NCBI GenBank assembly: GCA_937894955.1
Contig: CALAXO010000185.1
Location: forward strand, 1-24,920
Direction of reading: 5' to 3'
Source of the DNA: an uncultured Clostridia bacterium
GTDB lineage: Bacteria; Bacillota; Clostridia; Christensenellales; CAG-138
Length of the DNA stretch: 24,920 bases
Shown: piece by piece, positions 14,719 through 23,214 of the stretch
Layout: the number at the start of each line of letters is the position of its first letter
How positions within the stretch are numbered: the stretch's first letter is position 1
The notes under the pieces: model-generated
The model's database searches: none
Seen by the model: the letters and a program-made list of their open reading frames with translations, nothing else
Told to the model about the DNA's origin: nothing
Position numbers and translations under genes: made by a program

Positions 14719-15096
14719 TTGGAACGGCTGAATATTGAAAATGGAAGCAAACAGCAGCGCATCGGTGCAAGAGGGGAGCGTTTGGCAAGGCTTTACCTTC
14801 GTCTGCACGGGTACCGAATACTTCAGCGCAATTACCGTGTTGCACATAAGGAAATTGATATAATCGCAAAGAAAGGGAACACCGTTGCCTTTGTTGAGGT
14901 CAAAACCACTCTCGATTCAAAGGAGCTGCCGCCGATGCTGCGTGTCGGTTCCGCAAAAAGAGCCAACATGGCTTTTGCCGCAAAGTATTTTGCGGCAAAT
15001 TACAGGCAAAAGGCGGTTTACTATCGCTTCGATATAATTGAAGTGATACTTTCGGAACACAAAATAAGACATATAGAAAATGCATTTACAATTTAA
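14719..15096 (+). CDS. yraN: YraN/UPF0102 family nuclease-like protein
   Basis: A 125-residue member of UPF0102, predicted to have a restriction-endonuclease-like fold; the cellular role is not settled. Seen motifs are GARGERLARLYLRLHGYRIL near the N-terminus, RNYR, and the nuclease-like pattern EIDIIAKKGNTVAFVEVKT with E, D, E and K in the expected places. In many members the E of EIDII follows a Gly, here a Lys. I place the start at TTG 14719 because GGAGG ends 5 bases before it; the GTG two codons earlier overlaps that GGAGG. It lies 34 bases after rnhB and is followed by a terminator, so it closes the operon. Confidence 0.9.
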   Translation: MERLNIENGSKQQRIGARGERLARLYLRLHGYRILQRNYRVAHKEIDIIAKKGNTVAFVEVKTTLDSKELPPMLRVGSAKRANMAFAAKYFAANYRQKAVYYRFDIIEVILSEHKIRHIENAFTI

Positions 15097-15128
15097 ATAG
15101 AATAAAAAATCTATTATTGACTTTCCCC

Positions 15129-15162
15129 GCAGCTTTCAATTTCGTTGTTTGCTGCTTTTTTT
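15129..15162 (+). terminator. Terminator after yraN
   Basis: GCAGC (15129-15133) pairs with GCTGC (15151-15155), with an inner CAA/TTG pairing, and is followed directly by seven T residues. It separates the housekeeping operon from the glycosyltransferase module. Confidence 0.72.
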
Positions 15163-15181
15163 GCGTTCGGCACTTCAAATT

Positions 15182-15211
15182 TTGAACATAATATGGTAAA
15201 ATAAATAAAAT
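15182..15211 (+). promoter_or_regulatory. Candidate promoter of the glycosyltransferase module
   Basis: TTGAAC (15182-15187) and TAAAAT (15206-15211) are separated by 18 bases in an AT-rich stretch. It lies about 95 bases before the likely start of the first glycosyltransferase. The match is moderate, and several other AT-rich hexamers nearby could serve. Confidence 0.4.
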
Positions 15212-15307
15212 CGGTGTATGATGCGCAGACGTGAGCGGTGTGACAGGGGTCAGCCGGGTGCGTTCGGCATTTTACAGCAGGCTTTTATAAGGAGGATGGC
15301 ATTCAAT

Positions 15308-16810
15308 ATGACGCCGACCAAATTTCCGACCGAGCAAATACTGATCGATTCCATTTTGGCAACGATCGCCTTTTTGCTGATCTACATGGTCTATGTAAGC
15401 ATCAAAAAAAGCAGAGCCGTTCTTGTGAACGGTGTGCGCGACAAATCGGACGATTTCCTTGTTGTGTGGACACTGCTTGCTTCGCTGCTGCTGCATATTC
15501 TTTTTTCCTACTATATTGTCGGACACAAAACCGATATAGGCTGTTTCACATCGTGGGGAAACAAAATATTCAGGGATGGCTTCCAAAACTTTTATAATCC
15601 CCAAACCAATTTTCCGGATTATCCGCCGGGATATATGTACGTTCTCGGGTTGATGGCACGCATAGCGGATCTTTTTGGTCACGGTGTTTATGCGGCGGAC
15701 GGTTCATATGACATATTCTACGTCACGATGATAAAACTTCCATCGATAATTGCGGATATCGGCTCGGCGTATCTTGTTTACAGGCTTGCGCGCAAAAAAC
15801 TCCGCTTTGAAGCAGCATACCTTCTTATGTGCCTTGCAGCATTCTGCCCCGTTTTCATCTATGTTTCCGGGGGATGGGGACAGATCGACCAAATTCTTTC
15901 GATCCTGCTTGTAATAAGCATTATTCTGCTCAATTCAAATAAACCGATTCTTGCGGGATTTGTTTACGGGTTATCGATACTGCTTAAACCGCAGGCTTTG
16001 ATGGCAGGACCGCTTCTTGCGATTGCGTATTTCTGCTATATTTTCGATCCGGATTTCTTCAGTCCGACAGGCAGAAAATGTACGGACGGAGTCGGAATGC
16101 GAATCATGAAAACCGTTGCTGCGGTCGCCTGCGCCTGCGCGCTTCTCGTTGTATCCGTAATTCCGTTTGCCGATGAAACCATGCCGTGGTATTCCATTAT
16201 CCTTCAAAAATACATGGGAACCGCTACTTCTTATAAATACGCAAGCGTAAATGCGTACAATATTTACACATTGTTCGGAAAGAATTGGACACCGATAACA
16301 GAGAAGGCAATTCTCGGGCTGACTTATGGCCAACTTGGCACCGTCATGATGGTTCTGTCAGTCGGTTTCGGCGGTGTTCTGTATTTCTTCGGCAGGAAAA
16401 AGCATTCCGGCGCGTTGAGTCTTGCAACCGCATTCACATTCGCCTCGCTTTTCACTCTCGGCCACTACATGCACGAACGCTACCTGTTCCCGGTGCTGCT
16501 TCTGCTGCTCGTTGCTTACGTCAGCTACGGCGACAGGCGGCTTATCAGCATGTTCATGTGCTGGAGCGCAACAACGCTCGTGAACTGCATTGCAGCATTT
16601 TATTACAGCAAGCTGCATGAGTACCACCTCTATTGGGATGAGCGTCTTGTGTTCTGGTGTTCACTTGCAAACGTCATATTGTTTATAATGTTCTGCGGCA
16701 TTTGCACGGATATTATGCTCCGCGGAAGAGTAAAGGCCGATGTTTTCGCAGATGATGATGTTTCGGCGAAAGCACAAAAAACTGTTCCTGCACTGAAAGC
16801 AGAGAAATGA
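15308..16810 (+). CDS. Multi-pass membrane glycosyltransferase, GT-C type (predicted)
   Basis: A 500-residue integral membrane protein with about ten or more hydrophobic segments. Near the first predicted extracytoplasmic loop it has an acidic motif, HKTDIGCFTSWGNKIF (D76), and DYPPGYMYVLGL (D104), a pattern typical of GT-C glycosyltransferases that use polyprenyl-phosphate sugars. Later motifs are GWGQIDQI and GHYMHERYLFPVLLLLL. Donor and acceptor are unknown. AAGGAGG lies 12 bases before the ATG at 15308. Another ATG at 15296 abuts that site and is less likely, and the longer upstream reading lacks a ribosome binding site. The C-terminal tail is cytoplasmic and charged. Its stop overlaps the earliest possible start of the next glycosyltransferase, which suggests a pair acting together. 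Confidence 0.8.
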   Translation: MTPTKFPTEQILIDSILATIAFLLIYMVYVSIKKSRAVLVNGVRDKSDDFLVVWTLLASLLLHILFSYYIVGHKTDIGCFTSWGNKIFRDGFQNFYNPQTNFPDYPPGYMYVLGLMARIADLFGHGVYAADGSYDIFYVTMIKLPSIIADIGSAYLVYRLARKKLRFEAAYLLMCLAAFCPVFIYVSGGWGQIDQILSILLVISIILLNSNKPILAGFVYGLSILLKPQALMAGPLLAIAYFCYIFDPDFFSPTGRKCTDGVGMRIMKTVAAVACACALLVVSVIPFADETMPWYSIILQKYMGTATSYKYASVNAYNIYTLFGKNWTPITEKAILGLTYGQLGTVMMVLSVGFGGVLYFFGRKKHSGALSLATAFTFASLFTLGHYMHERYLFPVLLLLLVAYVSYGDRRLISMFMCWSATTLVNCIAAFYYSKLHEYHLYWDERLVFWCSLANVILFIMFCGICTDIMLRGRVKADVFADDDVSAKAQKTVPALKAEK

Positions 16811-16821
16811 GAGGAAACAAA

Positions 16822-19572
16822 ATGAAAAAGACAAACAAAAAAACGCTTACTGTCAGCCTTGCGATTATCGCGGCAGTTTGTGTTATTTTCGGCATCGTTC
16901 TGCTGCTTGCTTCTCCGAAAAACGGAGGAAACGCAAACATTGCGAACGGCAGCTTCGAAAGTCTCGACTCCAGCGGGCTTATGCCGAAAGAGTGGGAATA
17001 CACATCCTATTTGAACGACACTTCCGTATCAAACGCAGTTGTTGTGAAGGACGCTGCGCGCGGCAATGTTGTGAAGCTCACAAATACGGAACTTGATGAT
17101 GCACACTTCACACAGACAGTTTCCGTTCAGGCAAACACGATTTATAAGCTGAGCTGTTACATCAAAACCGAAAATGTCAGCGGCGGAGCAGGTGCAAATA
17201 TTGCTCTTGAAGACCGAACCTGTTATTCAACGCCTGTTCTCGGCACAACTGATTGGACAATGGTTGAGCTTGTCGGCAAAACAGGAAGCGGACAGTCCAA
17301 GCTCAAAGTTGGGTGCAGGCTCGGCAACTTCAGCAGCACGAGCATGGGCGTTGCCTTCTTTGATGATTTTAAAATCGAAAAGCTCACAAGCTACAACGGC
17401 GAAATTCAGAGCTTTGAAACCAAGTCTTCATCATCCCAATCCTCGGATAACACAACGAGTATGAGTGATGCGGAATACGCCGCAAGAGCAAAAATGATCG
17501 TTATCATGCTCTGCATCTACATCCTTTTGCCCATTGCGATCTATTTCCTGCTCAAGCTTGAAAAATCAATGGACAAGGCTCGCAAAGGCGATCCCATCAA
17601 AACCCCTGCGCAGCTTGCTCCGAGCATTTTCGACACAAAGCCGGTTATTCCCGAAAAAACGGATACAAAGCTGCACTACACAAAAAAAGACTGGATATTC
17701 GTCATTGCATTGACCCTTGTTTACGGCATTCTTGCCGTCACAAATCTCGGTTCCACAAAAGCACCGGACAATGAATGGAAGGGAACGCCGGGCACCACTG
17801 TAACGCTGACATTTGATGATACGGTTACCATCGGCAGCGTTTGGCACGATGGCGGAATTACCGGCGGCAGCGGCTCAAAAGGAACGACCGTATTCAAGCT
17901 CACCGGAGATGACGGTGAATCAGTCGAAATCGATCAGCGCTTCGGAACAATGTACAGGTGGGTTCGCAACAGTAACCTGCACAGCACAACAAAAACCATC
18001 ACGCTGACAGTTGTGAGCGGCGAAGCATGGATAAATGAGCTTGCGTTCTTTGACACGGCAGGGAATCTGCTTCATGTAACGGCGAACGATGCATCCGCAG
18101 CGGCCCTTGTTGATGAACAGGACTGTGTGCCGGAATATCCAAGTTACATGACCGGCATGTATTTCGATGAGCTCTACCATGCACGAACCGCATATGAACA
18201 TCTGCATAACCTCAGTGTTTACGAGATTTCGCACCCTCCTCTCGGAAAAATAATCATTTCCGTTGGCATTGCGATATTCGGCATGAATCCATTCGGCTGG
18301 AGAATCATGGGTGCGCTGTTCGGCGTTGCAATGATTCCCCTGATGTATGCATTCGGCAAGCGCATGTTCAAGCGTCCCGAGCTTGCTCTGCTTGCGGCGG
18401 GATTGTTTGCATTCGATTTCATGCATTTTTCGCAGACTAGAATTTCGACCATTGACGTATACGGCGTGTTCTTCAATTTGTGCATGACGTACTACATGTA
18501 CAAATTCATAAAGATGGATCTCGGTGACAGCCTTAAGGACACTCTGATACCGCTCGGGCTTTCGGGTTTGTTCTTCGGATTGGGCTGCGCAAGTAAATGG
18601 ATCTGCATCTATACGGGTGCTGCACTTGCGGTTATGTTCTTTGTTAAGATGATAACCCTTTGGGTAAAGGCAAACAAGATTAAGAATGCCACGCTCACAA
18701 AAGCGGAAGAAGAGGATCCTGCGGTTGAAAACGCAAGAAAGTTCCCGGCACGGTTCATAAAAACATGCCTGTTCTGCCTCCTGTTCTTTATCGTCATTCC
18801 TGCTGCGATTTATTTGGCAGCATACAAACCGTATTACACCGCGCAATGGAAGCCCAATGCGGAGCAAACAAAGATTGCACGCCTTCGTGCCGCCGGACAG
18901 CTCGGATACGATGAGGAGCCCGAGAGAGAAGTTTTGACCTTCTCCGAAAAGGTTAAGACTTATATGGACGGCGTTATTGACAATCAAAAATATATGTTCA
19001 ACTACCACAGCGGGCTCAATTCAACGCATCCGTATCAGTCTGCATGGTATGAATGGCCTCTCGGAAACCGTCCGGTTTGGTTCTATTCCGGAGGACAAAA
19101 TCCGGACACAACAAAGTTCGGAACTATTTCCACTTTCGGCAACCCCGCTGTATGGTGGATCTGCTTTGCAGGCACGTTGACGCTGTTCATCATGTTCCTG
19201 CGCAACAGGTTCAGGCTCAATGCGGAAATATTCTTCATCTTTGCCTGCATGGCATCGTCCATGCTGCCTTGGATGCTGATTTCTCGCTGCGTGTTCATAT
19301 ATCATTACTTTGCGACCGTGCCGATGATAATACTTGCCTCCGTATATGTGCTCAAACACTATGAGGATAAGTTCTATTATATACCGCTTGAACGCGGCAA
19401 CGTGATCTCCGGCGGAGCAAAATTCGTTCCGAAGATAAAGTTCATTTGGCTTGCTGCCGCAATCGTGCTGTTTGCGGTGTTCTATCCCGTGATCAGCGGC
19501 ATTCAGGTCAGCAGAGATTATATCCGTGCGCTTGAATGGCTGCCCACATGGACATTCTTCGGCACCTGGTAA
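16822..19572 (+). CDS. PMT-family (GT39-like) glycosyltransferase fused to carbohydrate-binding-like domains
   Basis: A 916-residue membrane protein. Order of parts: a transmembrane helix at about 9-30; an external domain at about 39-188 that starts NIANGSFESL and ends FFDDFKIEKL, resembling CBM4/9-type modules; a Ser-rich linker; a second helix at about 222-243; a short cytoplasmic stretch; a third helix; a beta-rich external domain at about 313-420 with a discoidin-like look. Then comes a multi-pass catalytic region with the acidic pair D449-E450 in YFDELYHA and HPPLGK from 471, hallmarks of the protein-O-mannosyltransferase/phospholipid-carrier-dependent family. The C-terminus has further helices with SRCVFIYHYFATVP. 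The ATG at 16822 has GAGG 7 bases upstream. The acceptor (protein or glycan) is unknown. The extra-domain architecture is inferred by eye. Confidence 0.82.
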   Translation: MKKTNKKTLTVSLAIIAAVCVIFGIVLLLASPKNGGNANIANGSFESLDSSGLMPKEWEYTSYLNDTSVSNAVVVKDAARGNVVKLTNTELDDAHFTQTVSVQANTIYKLSCYIKTENVSGGAGANIALEDRTCYSTPVLGTTDWTMVELVGKTGSGQSKLKVGCRLGNFSSTSMGVAFFDDFKIEKLTSYNGEIQSFETKSSSSQSSDNTTSMSDAEYAARAKMIVIMLCIYILLPIAIYFLLKLEKSMDKARKGDPIKTPAQLAPSIFDTKPVIPEKTDTKLHYTKKDWIFVIALTLVYGILAVTNLGSTKAPDNEWKGTPGTTVTLTFDDTVTIGSVWHDGGITGGSGSKGTTVFKLTGDDGESVEIDQRFGTMYRWVRNSNLHSTTKTITLTVVSGEAWINELAFFDTAGNLLHVTANDASAAALVDEQDCVPEYPSYMTGMYFDELYHARTAYEHLHNLSVYEISHPPLGKIIISVGIAIFGMNPFGWRIMGALFGVAMIPLMYAFGKRMFKRPELALLAAGLFAFDFMHFSQTRISTIDVYGVFFNLCMTYYMYKFIKMDLGDSLKDTLIPLGLSGLFFGLGCASKWICIYTGAALAVMFFVKMITLWVKANKIKNATLTKAEEEDPAVENARKFPARFIKTCLFCLLFFIVIPAAIYLAAYKPYYTAQWKPNAEQTKIARLRAAGQLGYDEEPEREVLTFSEKVKTYMDGVIDNQKYMFNYHSGLNSTHPYQSAWYEWPLGNRPVWFYSGGQNPDTTKFGTISTFGNPAVWWICFAGTLTLFIMFLRNRFRLNAEIFFIFACMASSMLPWMLISRCVFIYHYFATVPMIILASVYVLKHYEDKFYYIPLERGNVISGGAKFVPKIKFIWLAAAIVLFAVFYPVISGIQVSRDYIRALEWLPTWTFFGTW

Positions 19573-19729
19573 TAGGATGCCCTGAAAGCAAATCCGATAC
19601 CTGCGCTTTCGGTGCGGGCGGAGTGAAGAAGAAAATGCGTGCGGCGGACAATTTGACAGGGAAATCTGTCGGAATCGATTTTAAGGCGGGCATATCGTTC
19701 GCCGCCGCGTAAAGGAGTAAGTTTCAATA

Positions 19730-20281
19730 ATGAGTTCAAACGAAAAAAACGGCGGCACAGTCGCAAAAAAAAGCTTTTTTCAGTTGATTAAATTCGGCTT
19801 GGTGGGAATCGGCAACACGCTTATAGACATGGTCATCAGCACGGTGCTGAGCATCGTGCTTGCAATACCGTTTACGGGCGGTTGGACGGTTTATGTTTCA
19901 AAAGTTATTGGCTATTGTGCCGGCATTCTGAACAGCTATATTCTGAACAGCCGTTGGACATTTAAAGAAGAGCGCAGACAAGATGCGCGCGAAATCATAA
20001 GCTTTATTGCAGTTAACCTGGGTGTATTGCTTGTTTCGCTCGGCCTTATCTGGCTGTTTACCAATGCTTTGCATATTGATGATTGGTGGATGAGTCTTGG
20101 GCTTCCGCAGTGGCTCACAAAGATAATTAACGGCGAAAGAGCGTGCATGCTGCTTTCGACCTGCATCTGCATAATTGTCAACTTTGTCGGCAACAAGCTT
20201 TTTGTGTTCAAGCCTGCCGATGCTTCTTCCGCTAAAAACGATGAAAAAGAGAAAAAAGTCAATCTGAACACTGAAGATTAA
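19730..20281 (+). CDS. GtrA-family membrane protein
   Basis: A 183-residue protein with four predicted transmembrane helices, ending in a charged cytoplasmic tail. It has the GtrA/DPMS-like signature QLIKFGLVGIGNTLIDM at the N-terminus, YCAGILNSYILNSRWTF in the middle, and FVGNKLFVFK near the end. GtrA-like proteins are thought to move or hold polyprenyl-phosphate-linked sugars across the membrane, which fits the two preceding GT-C enzymes that need such donors. The ATG has AAAGGAG 12 bases upstream. A 157-base gap before it holds a long nested inverted repeat; a promoter is not obvious. Family assignment is firm; substrate is unknown. Confidence 0.9.
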   Translation: MSSNEKNGGTVAKKSFFQLIKFGLVGIGNTLIDMVISTVLSIVLAIPFTGGWTVYVSKVIGYCAGILNSYILNSRWTFKEERRQDAREIISFIAVNLGVLLVSLGLIWLFTNALHIDDWWMSLGLPQWLTKIINGERACMLLSTCICIIVNFVGNKLFVFKPADASSAKNDEKEKKVNLNTED

Positions 20282-20304
20282 ATGTTAATACTCGTTTAAC
20301 GGCT

Positions 20305-20335
20305 TACCGAGTGAAAAAATCACTCGGTATGGCTT
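20305..20335 (+). terminator. Probable terminator after gtrA-like gene
   Basis: A perfect 10-bp stem (20305-20314 with 20320-20329) with a 5-A loop begins 24 bases after the stop of the GtrA-family gene. The T content that follows is modest (ATGGCTTTATT), so termination may be incomplete, or the hairpin may have another role. Confidence 0.55.
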
Positions 20336-20356
20336 TATTCGGACAAAGGGGGAAAT

Positions 20357-21892
20357 ATGCTGGCAAGAATCACAAGTTATGGGTTGACGGGGTTGCTCGG
20401 CTATCCAGTGACGGTTGAAACGGATATAAGCTTCGGCTTTGCGGGTTACGAAACCGTCGGCCTTCCTGATAATGCCGTTAAGGAATCCAAGGAGCGCGTC
20501 CGCTCTGCAATATGCAACTCTGGCTTTCCTTTTCCGAATGTGCGGCTCGTTGTAAATCTTGCGCCGGCGGATGTTCGCAAGGAGGGTACGGTTTACGATT
20601 TGCCGATAGCGATAGGCATACTTGCGGCAAGCGGGGATATCGATCGCACTGCGGCGGAAAAATGGCTTATAATCGGTGAGCTTGCTTTGGACGGCAGCGT
20701 TCGCGGTGTTAACGGCGTGCTGCCGATGGTAATTGACGCTTGTTCACGCGGATATAACCATATCATTCTTCCAAAGGAAAACGCTGAGGAAGCTGCTTTC
20801 ATACGCGATGCAGTTGTGATTCCGGTAACGAGTCTTACAGAGGCTGTTCTTTTTCTGCGCGGAATGAAGATCATTAACCCGCAGCCGTGCAGCCAAACAA
20901 ATATAGACGATAATCCAAATTTCGACAGTGATTTTTCGTTAATAAAGGGTCAGCAGGCGGCGAAACGTGCAGCCGAAGTTGCAGCAGCGGGAAACCACAA
21001 TATTTTGCTTATCGGAACGCCCGGTTCGGGTAAAACGATGCTTGCAAGAAGCATTCCCTCAATACTGCCGACTTTGTCAAACGAAGAGGCACTTGAAATA
21101 ACAAAGATTCATTCCGTTGCAGGTATATTACGCGGGCGCGGCGGGATTGTGCGGGAGCGTCCGTTTCGTGCACCGCATCATTCGGCCTCCATTCCCGCGC
21201 TTGTCGGCGGCGGAACAAAAGCGCTTCCGGGTGAAATCAGCCTTGCACATTACGGTGTGTTGTTTTTGGATGAATTTCCGGAGTTTCAAAAGTCAGTTTT
21301 GGAAGCGTTGCGGCAGCCGCTTGAAGACGGTTTTGTGTCCATCACACGCGCAGCGGCAAAAGCGGAATATCCGGCGGATTTTATGCTCGTTGCGGCGATG
21401 AACCCCTGCCCATGCGGAAATTTCGGTTCACGAATAAATCCGTGCAGGTGTAATCCTTCCCAAATCGAACGTTACCGCAACCGAATCAGCGGTCCGATGC
21501 TGGACAGAATAGATATCCATGTTGAAATGACGGAGGTTGCATATGAGGAGCTTGCGTCCAAACAGGCGGGCGAAAGTTCGACGGCAATTCGTGAAAGAGT
21601 TTCGGGAGCGCGATGCATTCAGCGTGAACGCTTTAAAAATGACGGCATAATGTTCAATGCACAGATGAGTTCGAAACATATCAAGAAATATTGCGCACTG
21701 GAGCCCGATGCGGAAAAACTTATAAGGCTTTCGTTCGACAGGCTGCGGCTGTCGGCAAGGGCATACGATAGATTGATTAAGGTGAGCAAAACCATTGCCG
21801 ACCTTGCGGGCGAGGAAAAAATTACAGGGGCATGCGTTGCGGAAGCTCTTCAATATCGCTCTTTGGACAGCAAGTATTGGAGCAAACTGTGA
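20357..21892 (+). CDS. comM: YifB/ComM family Mg-chelatase-like AAA+ ATPase
   Basis: The 511-residue protein matches the YifB/ComM family. In naturally competent bacteria ComM is a hexameric helicase that promotes branch migration during recombination of incoming DNA. The N-terminal Lon-like domain is seen in GFAGYETVGLPDNAVKES. The AAA+ core has Walker A GTPGSGKT from 220 and Walker B LFLDEFPEF. A conserved AAMNPCPCGNFGS cysteine segment and GPMLDRIDIHVE follow, and a C-terminal helical Mg-chelatase domain ends the protein. The ATG has AAAGGGGG a few bases upstream. dprA follows after 35 bases. The comM-dprA-topA grouping supports a recombination/transformation context, although competence itself cannot be inferred. 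Confidence 0.96.
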   Translation: MLARITSYGLTGLLGYPVTVETDISFGFAGYETVGLPDNAVKESKERVRSAICNSGFPFPNVRLVVNLAPADVRKEGTVYDLPIAIGILAASGDIDRTAAEKWLIIGELALDGSVRGVNGVLPMVIDACSRGYNHIILPKENAEEAAFIRDAVVIPVTSLTEAVLFLRGMKIINPQPCSQTNIDDNPNFDSDFSLIKGQQAAKRAAEVAAAGNHNILLIGTPGSGKTMLARSIPSILPTLSNEEALEITKIHSVAGILRGRGGIVRERPFRAPHHSASIPALVGGGTKALPGEISLAHYGVLFLDEFPEFQKSVLEALRQPLEDGFVSITRAAAKAEYPADFMLVAAMNPCPCGNFGSRINPCRCNPSQIERYRNRISGPMLDRIDIHVEMTEVAYEELASKQAGESSTAIRERVSGARCIQRERFKNDGIMFNAQMSSKHIKKYCALEPDAEKLIRLSFDRLRLSARAYDRLIKVSKTIADLAGEEKITGACVAEALQYRSLDSKYWSKL

Positions 21893-21927
21893 CGTAATCG
21901 GCATTACGGCAGCCGAACGGAGGGTAC

Positions 21928-23052
21928 ATGAAGTATCAAAAGGCGGACAGGGATTATATCCGATTGAGCATTGCTTTTGAAGGCAGGGCAAAGCAGGCAA
22001 ACGAATTGCTGCGAAATTTTGATTCGATTTCTGAATTGTTTGAAGCGGTAAAGAGTTTTGATTCCAATATTTTAACCATGGTAAAACGGGAACAGACCGA
22101 AAAACTGTGTCTCACGGCATCGGATGCCTATATTGATGACTTCATTTCGGAGCTTGAAAAAAACGGTGTTTCAGCATTGACGCCGAACAGTGAAGTTTAT
22201 CCGGCAGAATTGAAACATATTGCCGATCCGCCGTTTGTGCTTTATGCAAGGGGCAAATGCGCACGATTGCAGGCCGAAACGCCGTTTGCAATAATCGGCG
22301 CAAGAAGGTGTTCGGATTACGGAAAAAAAGTCTCCGCTCATATGGGCTGTGAGTTGGCAAAAAATGGCATTACCATAGTTTCCGGGCTTGCCTACGGCTG
22401 CGACAGCCTTGCGGCACAGGGGGCGTTGAGTGCCGCCGAACAAAAATATCCAACGGCGGCGATACTCGGGCAGGGTGTTTGCACAGCAAAAACCGACGGC
22501 ACTGCGGATATTATGGAAGCAATAATCGAGAACGGCTGTGTGATGAGTGAATTCCTGCCTTTCACGCATGCGGCAATGCACTTTTTCCCAATGAGAAACA
22601 GAATAATCAGCGGAATGAGCTGCGGCGTGCTTGTTGTTGAAGCGGGTGAAAAGAGCGGAACGATGATAACTGCAAATTGCGCGTTGGAACAGGGCAGAAC
22701 AGTGTATGCCGTGCCCGGCAGAATCACGGACAGGATGAGCTTCGGAACGAACGAACTGATACGAAAAGGCATGGCGGAACCTGTATTCAGTGCTGATGAT
22801 TTGCTGCTTCATCTTGGAATCGGTGCGGAATGCGGCAGAAAATCAAAGCTGCGCAGCAGGGGCAGCAGCGAGCTGAAATTGACGGGTAATCAAAAGATAC
22901 TATTTGATTTGATTGAATTGGGCGAAAAAAACTTTGACGAAATCTGCGAGCTTACGCAGCTCCCGGTCGAAGTTCTAAACTTGCACTTGACAGAATTGGA
23001 ATTTTCGGGTTTAATAAAACAATTGCCGGGCAGAATCTATACATTGAGCTGA
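21928..23052 (+). CDS. dprA: DNA-processing protein DprA (divergent)
   Basis: DprA binds incoming single-stranded DNA and loads RecA during transformation. The 374-residue protein has an N-terminal helical region and a Rossmann-like core with IIGARRCSDYGKKV, SGLAYGCDSLAAQGAL, FFPMRNRIISG, VLVVEAGEKSGTMITA and YAVPG. A C-terminal winged-helix-like domain runs from about residue 315. Several usually conserved positions differ: the common G-[IV]-D-x-x-A-H motif reads GCDSLAA here, so the His is Ala, and the usual YP after the LGxG loop is missing. The NRII and SGT segments are intact, so the protein is probably functional but divergent. The ATG has CGGAGGG upstream. Confidence 0.94.
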   Translation: MKYQKADRDYIRLSIAFEGRAKQANELLRNFDSISELFEAVKSFDSNILTMVKREQTEKLCLTASDAYIDDFISELEKNGVSALTPNSEVYPAELKHIADPPFVLYARGKCARLQAETPFAIIGARRCSDYGKKVSAHMGCELAKNGITIVSGLAYGCDSLAAQGALSAAEQKYPTAAILGQGVCTAKTDGTADIMEAIIENGCVMSEFLPFTHAAMHFFPMRNRIISGMSCGVLVVEAGEKSGTMITANCALEQGRTVYAVPGRITDRMSFGTNELIRKGMAEPVFSADDLLLHLGIGAECGRKSKLRSRGSSELKLTGNQKILFDLIELGEKNFDEICELTQLPVEVLNLHLTELEFSGLIKQLPGRIYTLS

Positions 23053-23140
23053 TCCGTGAGTCGTATCACCGGCAGAATTGCAAACCCGATCAGGAAGAGT
23101 TTGAACAATTCGCTTCTTGTGAAAAAAAGCTGTTGCTGAA

Positions 23141-23160
23141 CTGCCGCCGCGGTGCGGCAG
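23141..23160 (+). terminator. Hairpin downstream of dprA, possible terminator
   Basis: A perfect 7-bp GC-rich stem (CTGCCGC/GCGGCAG) with a 6-base loop lies in the gap between dprA and topA. Only a weak T-stretch follows about seven bases later, so termination is uncertain. Confidence 0.4.
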
Positions 23161-23190
23161 AATCGGATTTTACTGTAAATTAACTGTAAA

Positions 23191-23204
23191 CGACCAAACG
23201 GTCG
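23191..23204 (+). promoter_or_regulatory. Palindrome just before the topA ribosome binding site
   Basis: CGACC-AAAC-GGTCG is a 5-bp inverted repeat ending directly before AAGGAGG of topA. It could be an operator or an RNA hairpin next to the ribosome binding site. Two direct copies of ACTGTAAA (23172-23179 and 23183-23190) precede it. The function is inferred from position only. Confidence 0.35.
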
Positions 23205-23214
23205 AAGGAGGATT

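Noticed and set aside
13773..14762. A 329-codon minus-strand frame opposite rbgA/rnhB
   Set aside because: It covers two identified genes in antisense and shows no family motif.
17920..19008. A 362-codon minus-strand frame opposite the PMT-like gene
   Set aside because: The same shadow pattern applies: low-quality composition and full overlap with a gene with clear motifs.
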